Positions 22,700 to 37,600 of a DNA stretch of 64,000 nt are shown here, one piece after another. The number at the start of each line of letters is the position of its first letter. Position 1 is the stretch's first letter. The notes under the pieces are model-generated. The model made no database searches, was not told the DNA's origin, and was given only the letters and a program-made list of their open reading frames with translations. The position numbers were made by a program, and so were the translations under genes. The DNA comes from Phoronis australis (taxonomy: Eukaryota; Phoronida; Phoronidae), in the NCBI GenBank assembly GCA_002633005.1, contig NMRA01000192.1:600644-664643 (forward strand). The letters are read 5' to 3'.

Positions 22700-25600
22700 C
22701 TGCGGAAATAAATACACACACTTAGGTAACCAGGTAGTATGGGGCCCAAACAGTAGGGGTCGCAAGTCTATATATTGGTAATAAATGACTTTCGGCGTTG
22801 CCACTGCAATCGAGCAATTGTTATGAATTAGGCTACTATGTCCGTCCCTTCCCAGCAGTCTCAATTTCAGACGGAACTAGTTTCCCAGCTCTCTCGCTCT
22901 TCAATCATTTGACGGTACATTATTAAGGCATCGACGGCAGAGCTCAATACAAACAGCGAAACAAAGCGTGATTTTAACGTCTTAAGATTTCCGTCTACTA
23001 GTTGCAACAGCATTATGCTTATTTCATTTTTATCTAAAAGTGAAGTATCCCAAAGTTAAGGATGACCAAAGTGCAGTGCTGGACTGCCGTATTCAAACGA
23101 CTAAAATACAATGACTGGATGGCGGTAGAAAACCTGCCACAGATATGATTTTCCATTTTGTGAGTTGTACTAATGGACATTCAATATCAGCACACCTAGA
23201 ATTGCGCTAAGTGATTCTTCGTTATTGGTCACCACAGCTTGTAACTCTGACCCAGAGAGTACAGCGCCACCGTTTGGCAGCCTTATAAAGTACGCCAGGT
23301 CGATGGTGCCATTGGTGTTGTTAGCCGGGGTCTCCGGTGGACTTAGAACGTTCTTTGCTGTGAAACCGTATGAGACGACCTCTCTCCTGAAACGAGAAAG
23401 GCTTTAATGATCAAAACAGGAAGGTGGCCCAATCAGTTTGATGTAGGAAGTTGTAATCTCAAGATGGTGGTTCTATGGCGACAATAACACAGAAACTTAC
23501 TTGGTGACTTTTTGGGTTGCGCACGGGTGTTCGAAACAATGTTTTGTAGCCTGAGTAGCCAAGCTTACTCGGAATTCTTCTTGAACCTTTAAAGTGTACT
23601 GGAACGAGGAAATACAATCGGCTTATTAACTCGTGAACATTCTCGTCAAAGCACACGTGCCTTATATATGCCATTCTTGTACAAGGCCACGCATGAACAA
23701 ACCCACGCGTAACAAAGAGAGTTGTTAGTCAGAAATCCTCTACTAGATTTTATCGAGTGTATATCGGCGGAGAAAAGAGTTGAAACGCAACTAACGATTG
23801 TCGCGCTACCTGTGGTGTAAGCAACTGGAAACACATATAATTAGATTCCGATCAGGAGAACATAGAAGTCATTGAGATGAAACTGTAAGTGATTGTCATT
23901 GATACGGCTGTGAGGGTTCCGTGTTGTAGCGTATTTAGGAAGCGACGAATTAACCACAAAACTGCATTGAGTAAAAATGAATTCAAACGACAATAGCCAA
24001 CAAACTGGTTGTTCTGTGTTATGAAAAGTCTTACGTTAGTAATGTCCATCTTTACAGTGAGGGTCACTGTGTTTTCTCTTTCTTTTGTGGACACGGTGTC
24101 TGTGAGTTTCGCTGCAGGCTTTTCTGTTTTAGGAACATCTGAAACACAAGACAGTACAAGCTCTACTAAGGGTGTTCGAATTTGAATTTTAGTCTTTTTC
24201 TACTACAAATTAGTTTTCTCGTTACAGCTATTTCGTCTGTGCTTCATTCCTCCCTTCGGTGCCACCACCCTACCCCTGCCCTTCGACAGGTATGCCCTGT
24301 TTATGGTTGGTCCGTCTGATTACAGGTTTGTCTTTTGTTGGTTAACTCTGCACATCTACATGTAGTTGCAAAAGGAAAATGTTAATGCAAAACGAACGAA
24401 GAACGTACTTAGGAAAACTACGTGGGAAGGTGTACCTTGTGTGTAGACAGGCAGGTTTTTACAACGTACCACTATTTTAATGTTTCCCTATATAATTATA
24501 CTGCAAGTAGCATTATAATATAATATAATTATACTGCAAGTAGCATTATAATGCTGACGAACTGCAAATGTGCACAACCTTACTTAGTCTGTTATATTGT
24601 AGAAACACCAAGACTCATAGGGTTTGTGATTAAAACCAGAATGACAGGTTAAACAAAGGTTTGCTCATGTAAGAGCAAAAAATACTTACACTTGCACGTG
24701 CCGTCAACCAGTTCTAAGCCAATTATACACGGACACGTGTAAGACCCTGGTTTGTTAGAACAATCCTCGGTATCATTACACGTATGAGATTCTTCAATGC
24801 ATTCGTTAATATCTACAAAACAAAAATAATGCAAGTTTTATGACAAATGGTCAAAGAAAAAACATTGGGAATTCAACAATGGGATTCATTTTAGTAAGAG
24901 AGCGTAAAAATGTGAAAGTATCAACGTGCGTATAGCCACGGCAATCCCTAATGAAATGTACTGCACTAATACATGTATATTCGTTGACTTCCCAAAAGCC
25001 TTTGGCTGGGCTTGAAGCATTGGCTTGAATCAGAAAGTTATTACAAATGATATTGATGGCAATATTAATAAAACTATAGAAACATGCATAAAATATTTGT
25101 TTCCTGTTACAGAAAGCTGATCACGTCATAGAGACGCTATCCTGTACTCTACAAGTTAGACAGGAATGTCAACTGTCCCATTTTTGTTCTTTTCATAAAT
25201 ATACAATTTTCAAAAGGGCATACTGCTGTCGGTTTAAGATCGTGTGTCAGTCGCCTTAATTGATAGTAGCTGCAGTTTAACATGACAAAAGCCAAGTCGT
25301 GATCTTTAGAACGGTCGAAATTTAAGAAATATTAAGAGATAATGTGTTGACAAAAAATCTAGAAGTGACATACGAGTATTGATATTGAAGTTAAACTGAC
25401 GACAAAAGGTTCTGCACAGACATCAAAAGTTTTGACTACATGTAAATACGATTAGTCACTCATTACAGTTATGTACAACTTATATCGTATGAAGCAGTTC
25501 CAGTAGGGGACAGACGTTAGGAGACTTCATGGTGGCGGCCATATTGGTAGGCTAGATCACGAGTTTTGTTGTATGTCGGTGGAAACGAGTTAGGTCGACG

Positions 25601-28600
25601 TGACAGCTCGGTGAAAGCTACGGAGAGCGACATTGCGAACCCAGAGAATGTCAGCAAGGATGAAGTATGCTATAAACTTCACTTTGATATACACGTACCA
25701 GAAAATAGTTGAAATTATTGGGCAACTGTGCTCAAACCATCACCTGATTGAGATGAAACGTCAATTGATTGATGAAAGATGATGTCCATATTGCAAAATG
25801 GCGGATGTAATTGAGGATGAATGTTATCTAATTGCCAATGCGTCTATTGTACTTTAATTTGACATAAATTTATCCACCAGGATTTTGCCTTAAAAAGAAT
25901 ACACGTGTTTTCATTACGATCGTAAAATCACGAGACAAATAAACCATATATGCAAACTTGGTTACTGTTGCAAGTGTTTTACATGGGCTGGTCAAACCTT
26001 GCCAACTTCAATGAAAAATGATGTCTATTCAGTCAAAAATAACCCCTCTGGGCGCAATTCATACTACAATTGACCAATAATCATAGAAAAAAATTATTGT
26101 CTTGCTTTATTTCTCGACTTCATTGTTGGTGAAGATCGCAAAATCAATTAAAACATTGGACGTTTAAGCAGGATTTTTCCAATAAACATATTACGACATC
26201 TGCTTGTACCGTTGTTAGTAGATGGTACTTTGTCGTTGAGATTCTCGGAAATCACAGGTATCTTTGAAGTGATCGGTATATATATACAAATAGAAATCAG
26301 TTTAAAGACGTGTAGGTGTTTCGATGTACAGTGTACAGGTAAGACGAACCGGAGCCCGCACCGACGTATCCAGAAAAATCCACATTCAAATACTCTCCAC
26401 GGTGTGCCGAAACTGAATCGTAACGATAAAATCTCACTGGAGCCGAGGACAGAGTACAATAGATCTTACCTGTACATGTGTAGTTATCCGCCGCCAGCCT
26501 GTAACCACTAAGGCAAGAACACGTGTAGCTCCCGTCAGTATTGGCGCACGTCTGGCTGCACCGATGTTTACCAGTGCTGCACTCGTCCTCGTCTGCAGAG
26601 CAAAATATACCTCAGTTTTAAGGCGGCAAAACATGAATACCCGTAAGTGACACGCGCGTTGTTGTTTGTACATCAACTTAAATCAAACTGTTGTAAAATG
26701 GGACTGAGCGCGCTTGGAAGGCTGAAACTTCGAATTTGTGACAAAAACAAGTTTGAGGCGGTTTCACGCCAAAACAAAGATTACCCAGACGTAAAACAAT
26801 CGTGAAACATAGAAATGTTTAAAACCGAACTATTTTAAAAGCGAAACAAAAAGATTTTAATTAGCCCCTCAGTCAGGTACCGACACCCGGTGCAATATTC
26901 ACATATTGGCAGCGTTTATTTGTCGAGAGACAATTAAGCGCATTGCTGTGGTTTGTTCAATGTCCTGATTCTCTACACAAAAAGGTCACAGGGTCGAAAA
27001 GCCAAGCAAAGAATGGCACAGTGACAGTTGGCTTACCTCAAAATCCAACTGCTGCCTGCTCGTTTAGTAATTGGCCTAATGATGTTGCACACCCAGAAGA
27101 ATTAAAGAGAAGCATAATATGCCAACACTGTTCAAAATTTGTAGGTGTACAAGTTGCATTTCTTGTCCCATTTTCAAATTTCAAAGAACAGACCAGTGTA
27201 CTATTCACGAACTCTTCCAATATACTATTTAAAAACCATCAACACAAGAATTTAGCGTGTTTATGATGTGTCTGATTGTCCAGAACATGATAACATCAGC
27301 AGCCTCATACGATGTTATTAACTACAGTGGCATGGTGTCTTTGGTAAATGCGACACATTTCGAGGTACGCAAACCGGAACAGTTGCCTATTCTCGACTGG
27401 TGAGCTTTTCATACAAGGGCACCTAGTAAGGGCAATGGAACCGCAACGATTTTAAGAATTATGAGAGCCTGCCACCTGTCGATCTCAACAGTAATCAATA
27501 GAGTTCCATGCCATATACTCGCTTATTGCTTATACAGTCTGAAAATGTGATGGATATTCTTCGACCAGAGAAGCTGCTTAACTGTTAATAAGTCGGCCGG
27601 CTGACAGAGGACACTGCGTTGACACGTCAATCAAGTAGATCCAACAAAGAGACCCCCAATAGCTGTCACCCCAATAAGTTAACGACTTAAGTACTTGAGC
27701 CCAACACAGCAATTTCTATCCTTGTCCAAGCACGTATGTTTTTCCCATAGAACACATTTGTAGCCTACATGTATGAAAGCAACTAGGAAACAATACTCCT
27801 CAAATTTAATAATCCACGCTAAACGAAAATCAAGTAATTATCAAAGCCCTAATTATTTCCTAACTAACTGACCTGTGCAATTCGATCCCGAGGCTTGGTA
27901 TCCCGCCTTACACACACACGTGTCCTGGCCATTAAGGACGACACACCATCCGTTCGTCAGATCACATGCTGTTGATATGCATTCATGCGTAGCTATAATG
28001 GAAGCACAATGATCGGGCTCAACAAAATGGACTGCTCCAAAGTACTGACTGATTTATTGCACTATTTTGCCTGCTCCTTTGGAATAAGACAACACACAGC
28101 CTTGCTGATGAGATATGTAGTAGGCCTACTCATTATTTCATTATTATTATGACGAAGCGGTGTTTTAACAAGTCCATACTCACGGTGACACGATTTTCCA
28201 TCAGCTTGCAAACTGAAGCCGTCGTTGCACGAACAGTTGTACGACCCAAGCGTGTTGTTGCACATATGGTCACAGTCGCTGGCTGGGTAGCATTCATCGA
28301 TATCTAAAGAACGAAAACAAATTGTTCACATATAACGTACTGATTTCAGAGACAATCAGGTATCTTTTAATAAGCGACCAACGTGTGTTTTGCCAATCGT
28401 GTGGAAGACATCCATTTACTTTCTGGAGACTATTTTATTTTTATTTCCGTTCTCTTCATTATAACACGGCAAGAATCTACATGTATCTGATCGGAATTTT
28501 AGCTAATGAATTAGCCTTTGACATGGTGGAAGGTTTTGTGTCAGTGGAACTAGAAGACAACACTATGAGCTTATTGTTTTGTGTCAGTGGAACTAGAAGA

Positions 28601-31600
28601 CAACACCATGAGCTTATTGTTTTACCTGCGCACGTTTTGCTGTCGTTTTTCAGAACAAATCCGTTTTTGCATGAACACGTGTAAGATCCATCAGTGTTCA
28701 AACACACTTGATCGCAAATATCGGCTGTCTCAACACATTCGTCCACATCTGAAAAAAATGATTTAATCATTTCTACGTGCATATTTGTTTTATTGTCAGT
28801 TCATCGTTTTACCTGTTTATAACAAACTCCATACGAACAAGACATTTTTCTCAAAACGCCATCATGGAGTAAAAGATTAGAATACCAGTCGCCTATGAAA
28901 TAACACAGCTCCCTTGTACCGAGCCTCAAGGTCAGATTTTCATCTGAAGTCATATATTACGCGTTTTTGGACTTTGTTGATTTGGTGAGGACGGATAACA
29001 GTTTTGCTTGGTTTTTGTGTAACTTTGTTGTCAGAACTTTCAATGTATTGCTGAGGGGAAAGTGCGCACCTCCCCCAAACATGACAAGCCTTTTTGCTTG
29101 CAAGTTCCAGTTCGTAAAATCCATGGAAATTATAAATAAATGGTAATTAAGGTGTCTTTTAACATATACATGTTTTAGTGAAATCAAGTCGCTATGGTAA
29201 CAAATCGAATTCTCATCTGTTTGGCACCTGCCAAAGCCGATTGGTCGGAAAAATAAATGGATTAAGATTTGCCTTGCGAACAATGAAATTAGTTTGGTAA
29301 TCACAGAAGCACACAGAAAACTGGCAATTCCCTAGCCTCGTTCCTGCGTCTTCCAACGCTCAGTCGGCCTCATGCAAGTCGAAAATACAGTCAAGATTCT
29401 TACCGTATTCATTTCATTATTTGTAAAGTCACATGAGTTCTTTGACTAGCCTGAAAGGTGTCGCATTTACTTTGAGCTAACATAAAGCAATGTATTTTGG
29501 ATAAGATTCACTTATAGGGGTCCCGCATATTGAAAACAAGTTTTCTCCAAACGTATTTGCAAAATCCCGGACCCCTGCAAGTGACTATTACCTAACTTTG
29601 TGTCAAAAAATAAAAAAACAGTGCACAAGATCGAAACGATCAGATAGAGTGATAACAAGGAAAGACTAAAATAAAAATTACCGATACATTCTTTTCCCAC
29701 TTCGGTTGTTCCTGAAGGACAATCACCGCACTCATAAGAAGAATCTTTGCCCTTTTCTGGAGGAACAGGGTAACACGTGACACCCACAGCACATGCATTA
29801 GGATTTTCTTCGCACCTGTTGATCTCCGATTCACAAAAAGAACCGGTGTATCCTGGCTCACAGATGCATTTTTTCACGAAAAATCTGGAAAAGCGACAGT
29901 GTTAACAGAGATTTCTTAAAAATATTTTGTTTACAATCACAGGCGGATATGCAGTATAGTATTGGAGGCTCGACACCCGTCCCCCCACCCACCCTCCGTG
30001 CATACCGTCTAAAACTGAAAACGATATTGCCATACTTACGCGCTCATCTTCCGTCGAAAATTATGGTTTGACCCCATATCCTGGATCCACCAGTTGTAAT
30101 TTCAATTAAATCATGACAATTAGCATCATAGATTGACCATTAAAAACAGTTTTGAATTAACGTTTTCACAATATACGTGTTGAGTGCTTCACTATATACC
30201 GTTTGGTATATGCTAAACTCGCTCCGTTGACTTGCATCTCTACTGAAAACAGTCACTCACGATATTTTAATCAGTCATATCGGAGAGGTATTTGTTTTGG
30301 TGCACTACTACAAATGCAATGCCACGGGATTACGACTAAGACTCCTTACTGGTCATTGATTACAACGGATTACAACTAGAAACAAGTACATTTTGACAAA
30401 ATGAATATATTTGCAGCGATCAGTTTTGTAGTTTTCCAGTCTTACTTCGTCTGTTCTTCTGCATCCACCGTTTCATTCGTACAGTTTCCATTCACGCATG
30501 CGCAAACATGAATGTCTGGAAAATAGCTCTCAACGGCATTTGCTTCATCCTGAAAAATTACGCAAGTTATTAAAACATTCAAGACATGCATGAGTGAATT
30601 ATCCAAAACTGGTTACCAATGAGAACGTCTGGCGATCTTGCGATGTAAGAAAAAGCCTGTTATATGTTACATGTACATGTATGTTAATAAAAACAACAAC
30701 GGATTTAAACCGCCTTGACATGTTTCGGTGTCGTTTATTGAAACACCATCATCAGAAGAAGAAAAAACACAGAGGCCACCTTGCTAAGCCAACAGCAAGT
30801 GCTGAATCACAGACACAATCAGTTAGAGGGAGTGACAATTAACTTGTCAGACCAGCAATGACATCCTGTGGTGTGCTAGTCGCCTATTGAGACTGGGCTT
30901 GCACCAACTGATGTGTAGAGCCTCACGAATTTTAAGCTCCTTTGTTGTTTCTGCTTGGTCTATTATAGCAAAGTCATTGAATGAACATTGCTAATAACAA
31001 TGATTGGAGGTCTGAAGATGAGTATCAACATAATTATGTGAACCTCTGTCAGAATTTAGATTTCCCTGTTCCAGCTTTTCAAATGGCGAACATGTATGGA
31101 CAAAATCTTGTAAACAAGGGAGACGTCGAAAATTTCGCATTTGAAATCCAATTACCTTGACGCTTATTTTCAGCTCGAAAGGGATTGTGTTGTTTTTAAG
31201 TATTGTAATGGAAGCTTTCATTTCTTTCGCTGTGGCGTTTCCTTCCCCAATTCCAGAGAAGTCCCACGTTATCGTATCATTGTTTCTGTCAGCTGCTGAG
31301 ATCATGATCGTCTGTTCAACGCCTACCACCAGAGAGATGATATCCGGTCCAGCGATGGTTGGGGCGAAGTTTTCTAACATAGAAAGAAACGGTTGCACAT
31401 TTATTTTGCATAGGGTAGAACTCAATAAGACGTTAACTATTTATCAGCAACTACTTATTCACAAATCTGTTCTAAAATCAGCATACACCAAATAATGATG
31501 AATTAAATTAATGACTGAGAGAAATTGCGTTCCATACGCCCAATACAACAATCTGACATTTATAGAGGAAAACTGTTCCCAAAACATGAGAAATTACTCC

Positions 31601-34600
31601 GTCTGAGTATTTCTTCGAGTATTGAACAGAACTCAGTAAAATTTGGTGGTCGCGGCACGGGTACAACTCGGACGTTCTTTGATTAATAATAAGCACCTAA
31701 ATCAGTATCTTTGCAGCAACTGGAAGCCCCGGATTTATACGGGAAGACATTTGACTTAGAAAGTCTCTAAACGTTTACGAACCAAGTTGCTTTGAAACCT
31801 CTTGATTGCTCTCTTCGTCCTGCTTAGTTGTATTTCCAATGGCCAGGTTTCCTGTAGCAGCGACGTCAAAAAGGCATTCTTTATTGTCACCGCAGAGTTC
31901 CCTCGCTTGTTTTTCAAATGTTGCATTGGCGAATGTAATATTGTCGGAGAAAATTGGTCGAAAAGACGTGTCTGTGAAGGTGGAATGGTTTCCCCCATGA
32001 GGATACTGGAAGATGTTGACCAGCTTCTCACTTGATCCGTCAACTTGCCCTGGAGTTGATAGCAAACTGCATTACAAAGTGCGCTGTTTTAACGGCCAGT
32101 TCAGCCATTTCAGAATCGTTACAGTCGCTTCAACAGGCTTTCTATCCCCAAATTACTGACGGAGCAAATTTCATCTCTTTACGATCCCAAAACAATGCAT
32201 GCCCTTACTAGTGTACATATACGCCCTTCCCCAAGAGTGACATTGGTAGATGAAATACTAAAGTTGTAAACAAATGTATATATACATGGGGATATCCTCT
32301 TGAAATACTTGCAAGCGTTGACTAAGAACGCTTCAACTTACACTTCTGCCCAAAGTTATGGAATATCTCTGATTCACTGGAATTTGCTGAAAGAACGGTC
32401 CCATCAGGTAGTGTGAAGTCATCACTTGAGTTCCCGTTGTACGTTCCCAGTAATCCCTCGGTACTTAGCACGTCCTGAGGGACAAGTGTTGAAACCGACA
32501 GCATTCCCTGGAAGCCGTAAAGGAGCGCGATTTAACAACTTTCTGTGATATGTGTCGGCACATGAAGGTAGAGATCCAGCTAAACTTATAAAGCAAAATA
32601 GAACCTACCGATTACAACTACTGACACAAAACATCCAAACCAAAGAACCACGGGCCTACAAAATATAACGGAGACTCGTGCACGAGCCAAACACCCCATG
32701 ACTTACATTTGCTGCTGATAGCTGCACCGAGACACCTTCTACATCGGCTAACACTATGACGCCGCCCTTGTCACTCAGTCGGAACTGGTAGGTTTCTGGT
32801 ACGCCTTCCAAAGTTGATGACTCGTTGGATAGAAGTCTGGACGTGTCTAGCTTCGTTTCGTTATGGTAGCACTCTATGATAGTTTGATTCTGCACCTCGC
32901 ACTGTACAGAACTTAGATTCCCAACCCCAATCGCCACAGCCGTAAACCCAGACGCAGTGCCGCCTGTTAAGAGTCGCAAAATTGAAGGACAATCTGAGCA
33001 AAAACTGTAGCAATTATGAAAAAGTGTGCACAATGAAACACCAATTATCTTATTCTGATAGGTTCAACACTTTGACAGAGTGGGTCTACATTCTTTCTAC
33101 AAGGCAATTGATTTTGAGTAAATATGAATACATTGGTTTCAACGGTTTTACCAGTTCTGTAAATAAAGAATTGAGTGTATGCGCGTTCATCTAACCACGT
33201 GTTCATGCGCCTGTTCCATGGATGTACTTACCGCTGGCGGGCCCTGTTCGCGTTTGAACCCGGTAAGTGGTGTTGGATGCTGTGATTATATTTGCCATAA
33301 CGTACTCTCCCACTCCATTGAAGGTGTACTGGTGCCCGTCCAAAGTCACTAAATGGGGATCTCCCCAGAAGAATACTAGAAAAAGAAGAGTAATGTTTCA
33401 GTTCAAGATCTTATTTTCGTAAAGCTATTTAATTCCATGTAGCTGATAAGGGACAAGCAAAATGTCATCTGGGGTACACTGGATTCCTTTTAGCACAGGC
33501 ATATTCATGTACTGTTCTGTGTTGACAGGCGGCAGGCCCAGTCCTGCAAATTGTTAAATTAACGCAAAACGTTAACACTGTCACCAGAATGGCATACATG
33601 TGTATATTTTAGACTGTCATTGTAATTAATTCCTTAGAGTTACTTGGAATTGAAGAAGTCTGGTGTTTCCACCGTCATCATCAATTCAAGTAAAGCTTCC
33701 ACGATTAAAAAGGCACTGACCAGGTCTTGGTGGACGATAAAAGAATGAATCCACCACGGGACGACGTCGATAGAATCTATGGCAGAACCTTTGCCTTTTT
33801 GTCTTTATGCAGCAGTAGTCATGCATCGTCAAATCATACGTAGGGTCCTGAAACATAGAATATTTTAATAAAGATTTTTTTTAAATGTTCCTTTAAGCGT
33901 TCCCTCCCCGTTCCGACAACAAAATCGGAATGACAGCTATTTCGAATGTCACCACTCTCACCAAATGACGCAAAATGAAGTTGGACCGTGTCCTAAGTAA
34001 GAACCTCGGTGACGTTGAACGTGGGATATTGAATAGATCACATAAAGTGGTTTTGTTGAACAGCTGTTATTAAGACTCGCTATCTTTCAGAACAACTCAA
34101 CCAAAAGTTTTTACACAATTGCAATGCAACATTGTTCATCCGTTGGTCCGATGACGTGACTGCACGCTGGTTTTGTTTTACTAAGGACTGTGATGAACTC
34201 AGAAGGTCACACAACGCCCTGATAACATGCTCTATGGTTATAAGAATGTTGTGTTGATTTATCATAAGAAACGCTCGACTAATTCAAGTTCCAGGACCAT
34301 AAAATAGTATTTAAGTCATTAATATTCTTAAATCTGATTCTCAGTACAGTTATTGTGTTGTACTGTATTACTTTTTATTGCGGGGAATTGTATTTTATAC
34401 ATGTATCTATTGGATTTGAGTGTCTAAATCAGGGGTGTGCTTATGCAACGCCCCTAACAAATTAAAATGACATTTTTAGAAACTTACAATCATTAGGAAC
34501 CCGTTTCGCTTTGGGTCAAACAAGTAAAGACCCTCGTTCCACGAAGTAGGATAGCAACATGTATACACGTGAACACGGGCATCTCTCGACAGGAAACATA

Positions 34601-37600
34601 ATCTGTCGTCATTAGGGTTCCATACTAGGAATCGAAATCTACAAGGAGACGAACATTACAATAGCAACAGCATGTGGCGACGTAAGAGCATGGAAAGGAA
34701 AGGTCCGCGTCCGCAGGCAATATCAGTTGATGGTTACAGAATGAACAGTAAACAATAAATACCCAAACATATTTCATAACGTCAGGATTTGATCAGTGAA
34801 CTAAAGGGTAGTTAAATACCTTCCCCAGTCCCACCATGCCTGTCTGTTTGTACTAGGACAAGTGCCGTCCGGCTGGAGCCTCCAGTCAACATGTGGCGCT
34901 TTTCTTAACATCTTCCTGCACATTTGTCGTGGTCTCAAGGAGCCGGCCACTTCATCCGTTCTAATTATATATTCACCACGCCTACCTATACAACAATACA
35001 GACATAGTGATTTGTCAGCATTAAATGTTTTGTTTAGCCTAATACGACAACATGACGTCAGGTCGCAAACGTTTAAAGGACATTTCATATCAGATCATGG
35101 TCATGATATGAAATTGGTCAAATCTGTTTTCGATTTTTTTTCTTTGGCAACATACCATAGCAATTGGGTTCTACTATCACAAGGTATTCAAGAACCACCG
35201 GGGATTGAAAGGAAACGTTGGCCAGATTTGTTCACGTTGCTTTTTTGACCACCGCAGTTACTTTCCAAGGCCTGAAGTGTAATCTGTTAAGCGCTGGAAG
35301 TCTCTTTCTGTCGATTTGCGCGGTTAGTGAAGCTGTTTTTAATTTTGCGTCTTTAGGTCTTGAAAGGGATATTTTGTTAAAAACTTCAGAAAGAGACTTT
35401 CGAGAAGGAAAATGTTGCATAGTAATCTAATGTGACGATTCCGTTGCCAGGTGCGACTTCCACATCAAGGTCACTAATAATGAAGAAGACTGTTGACACC
35501 GCAAAGAAAACAATATACGGAGGACGTGAGTTAATCGTTACAAACAAACGTCAAAATGACTTCTCCGATTTCTTCGCTCGTCGCTAAACCCCAAGTGTTG
35601 ATTCTGATATTCAAATATTGAGACTTTCTTGTTTACAGTGGTCGCAAAAGGTTTCACATGGAGCGTGTGGTGACGTATCTAAGAGCAGACTTACCTGTGT
35701 TGCCGTTGGCTTTGCCAAGGTTCCTCAACTTCTGTGCATTGCCACTTTCAGGCCGTTTAAGACAAGTCTGGCGCTTCAGCTCTCCAAACCCGTCACCAAC
35801 GGATACTCCGACCTCAGGTAACGGGTACCAGTTGTATTCGTACAAGTATTGCTCCTCTGACACTGAAAAGACGAGAAACAGAATCCATTTCATTCCTTGT
35901 GATCTGATTTTTGAAACAAGGTCTGTCCGTTGTGTCTTGCTGTAAGTTATTTAACAATTTGACTTGTTGCCGGGCACTGACTGCTGATCCTAAATGTGCT
36001 GCTCGGTAACTTGTCAAAACAAAACTTATTACGACATTTTCTTACCGGTTTCCATTTCCTAACTAGGCTTCATCACGAACGTCGTCCATTACAGTTTTCC
36101 ACTTCAAAGTGGTGAGCAAATTCGAAAAATGTTCACTTAACAATGACATAGTAATAACCATAATGGTAACAATGATTACCCCTGTAGACCCAGTTGATTC
36201 CTTCCGACGGATAGTTGTACTTTACAAAGCTATAGGTTTCATCCGTCATCACCACAGCTTGGAAACTGTTCCCCTGTAACATCAGTTTAGTACCGTGTAG
36301 ATGTACAGTCATTAGATAGATAGGGAACACCAATTAATCCACGGAAAGGGTCCGTGTACACGTTAACGGGGTAACATTTATTAATAAACAAATTCACGTT
36401 GAACAATAAAAGCAAACTCATAAACAACAGGGCATTGTTTTGCTCATTCTCGGATTTTGCCACACTGGCTAATGCAATTGGTCGCCTACATTAAAGAGAA
36501 CACAATTTATGTAAGATAGAAAAAAACATCCTTCTAAAATTATAATCAATACAAGTAGCTACGAGTGACAGATTTAGGGGGGGCAATTGGGCCATGACCC
36601 CCCCTAACATTCTCACAGATTCCATTTGGGATTTTGGGGGTATGAATGTCTGACGAGCAAAGTCCTGGCTCACGTTGCCCTCTCCCCTAACTCATGTACA
36701 TGAAGATAAAAATGACAACCAAAGGTGAAATAAATTATCTTCCCTGGTAGGGAGAGTTTAGTTATTAGATTTTTCAGGGTTTTCCAAACCCAAGTGAGTC
36801 TGATAACTTTGATAAATATCGCAATGTTGATCATATTTGCACCGTCCTCTTCCAAGGCTTTTACCACAGTCTTTCTAGCAACTTTATCAATACAACTGCT
36901 CTAAATACAATCGAAAGATAAATTCCAAATGTCCTTGTGAAATGTACACACAGTGGCTGGAAGAGGAAGTGAACGAAAACGATGAATCTGTTTTGGCAAC
37001 AAAAATGTAACTCCACTATTCAGTTACATGTATCTTCCTGAAACGGCATCGCCTTTACAAAGATCCAACGGTAAACAGCCAATCATTTCCAGCTAAATGG
37101 AAAAGCCGACCGCCAGCAGAGGGCGACTGGATAAGCGTGAGCAATGAAAAATTATGGGAACACATGACCATGTTTCTATTTAAGCTAAGTGTTTGCTGAA
37201 AAACAAGTGATTTTAAGCAGTAGTGTTGACGTCAGCTTACCTTGACTCCGTGGAGACGTTGTAAACACCTGTCCCTATACAGCTGACACCATGAAGATCG
37301 ACAGGAGGACGAAAAGTACCACCAGTAGCAGTAACTCACATAGGACACCATGTTTTCCCACGTGACCACCAAAACCCACGTGGGCTGAAAGTCTAGTATT
37401 CAAAAATAAAACAACATATTAATAAACTTTTTTGCATTGCTAGAAGAGTCTTAAGCACCACTTGTGGGACTCTCAGGCCAAAATTCCGGATCCACAATTT
37501 TCTCAATATGTGCAATGTGAATATCCATTTAAAGCATTATATATGTATTGACCGCTCATTGAGGTGACGTTCTTCACATTGACCTAGATATAAAAATACC

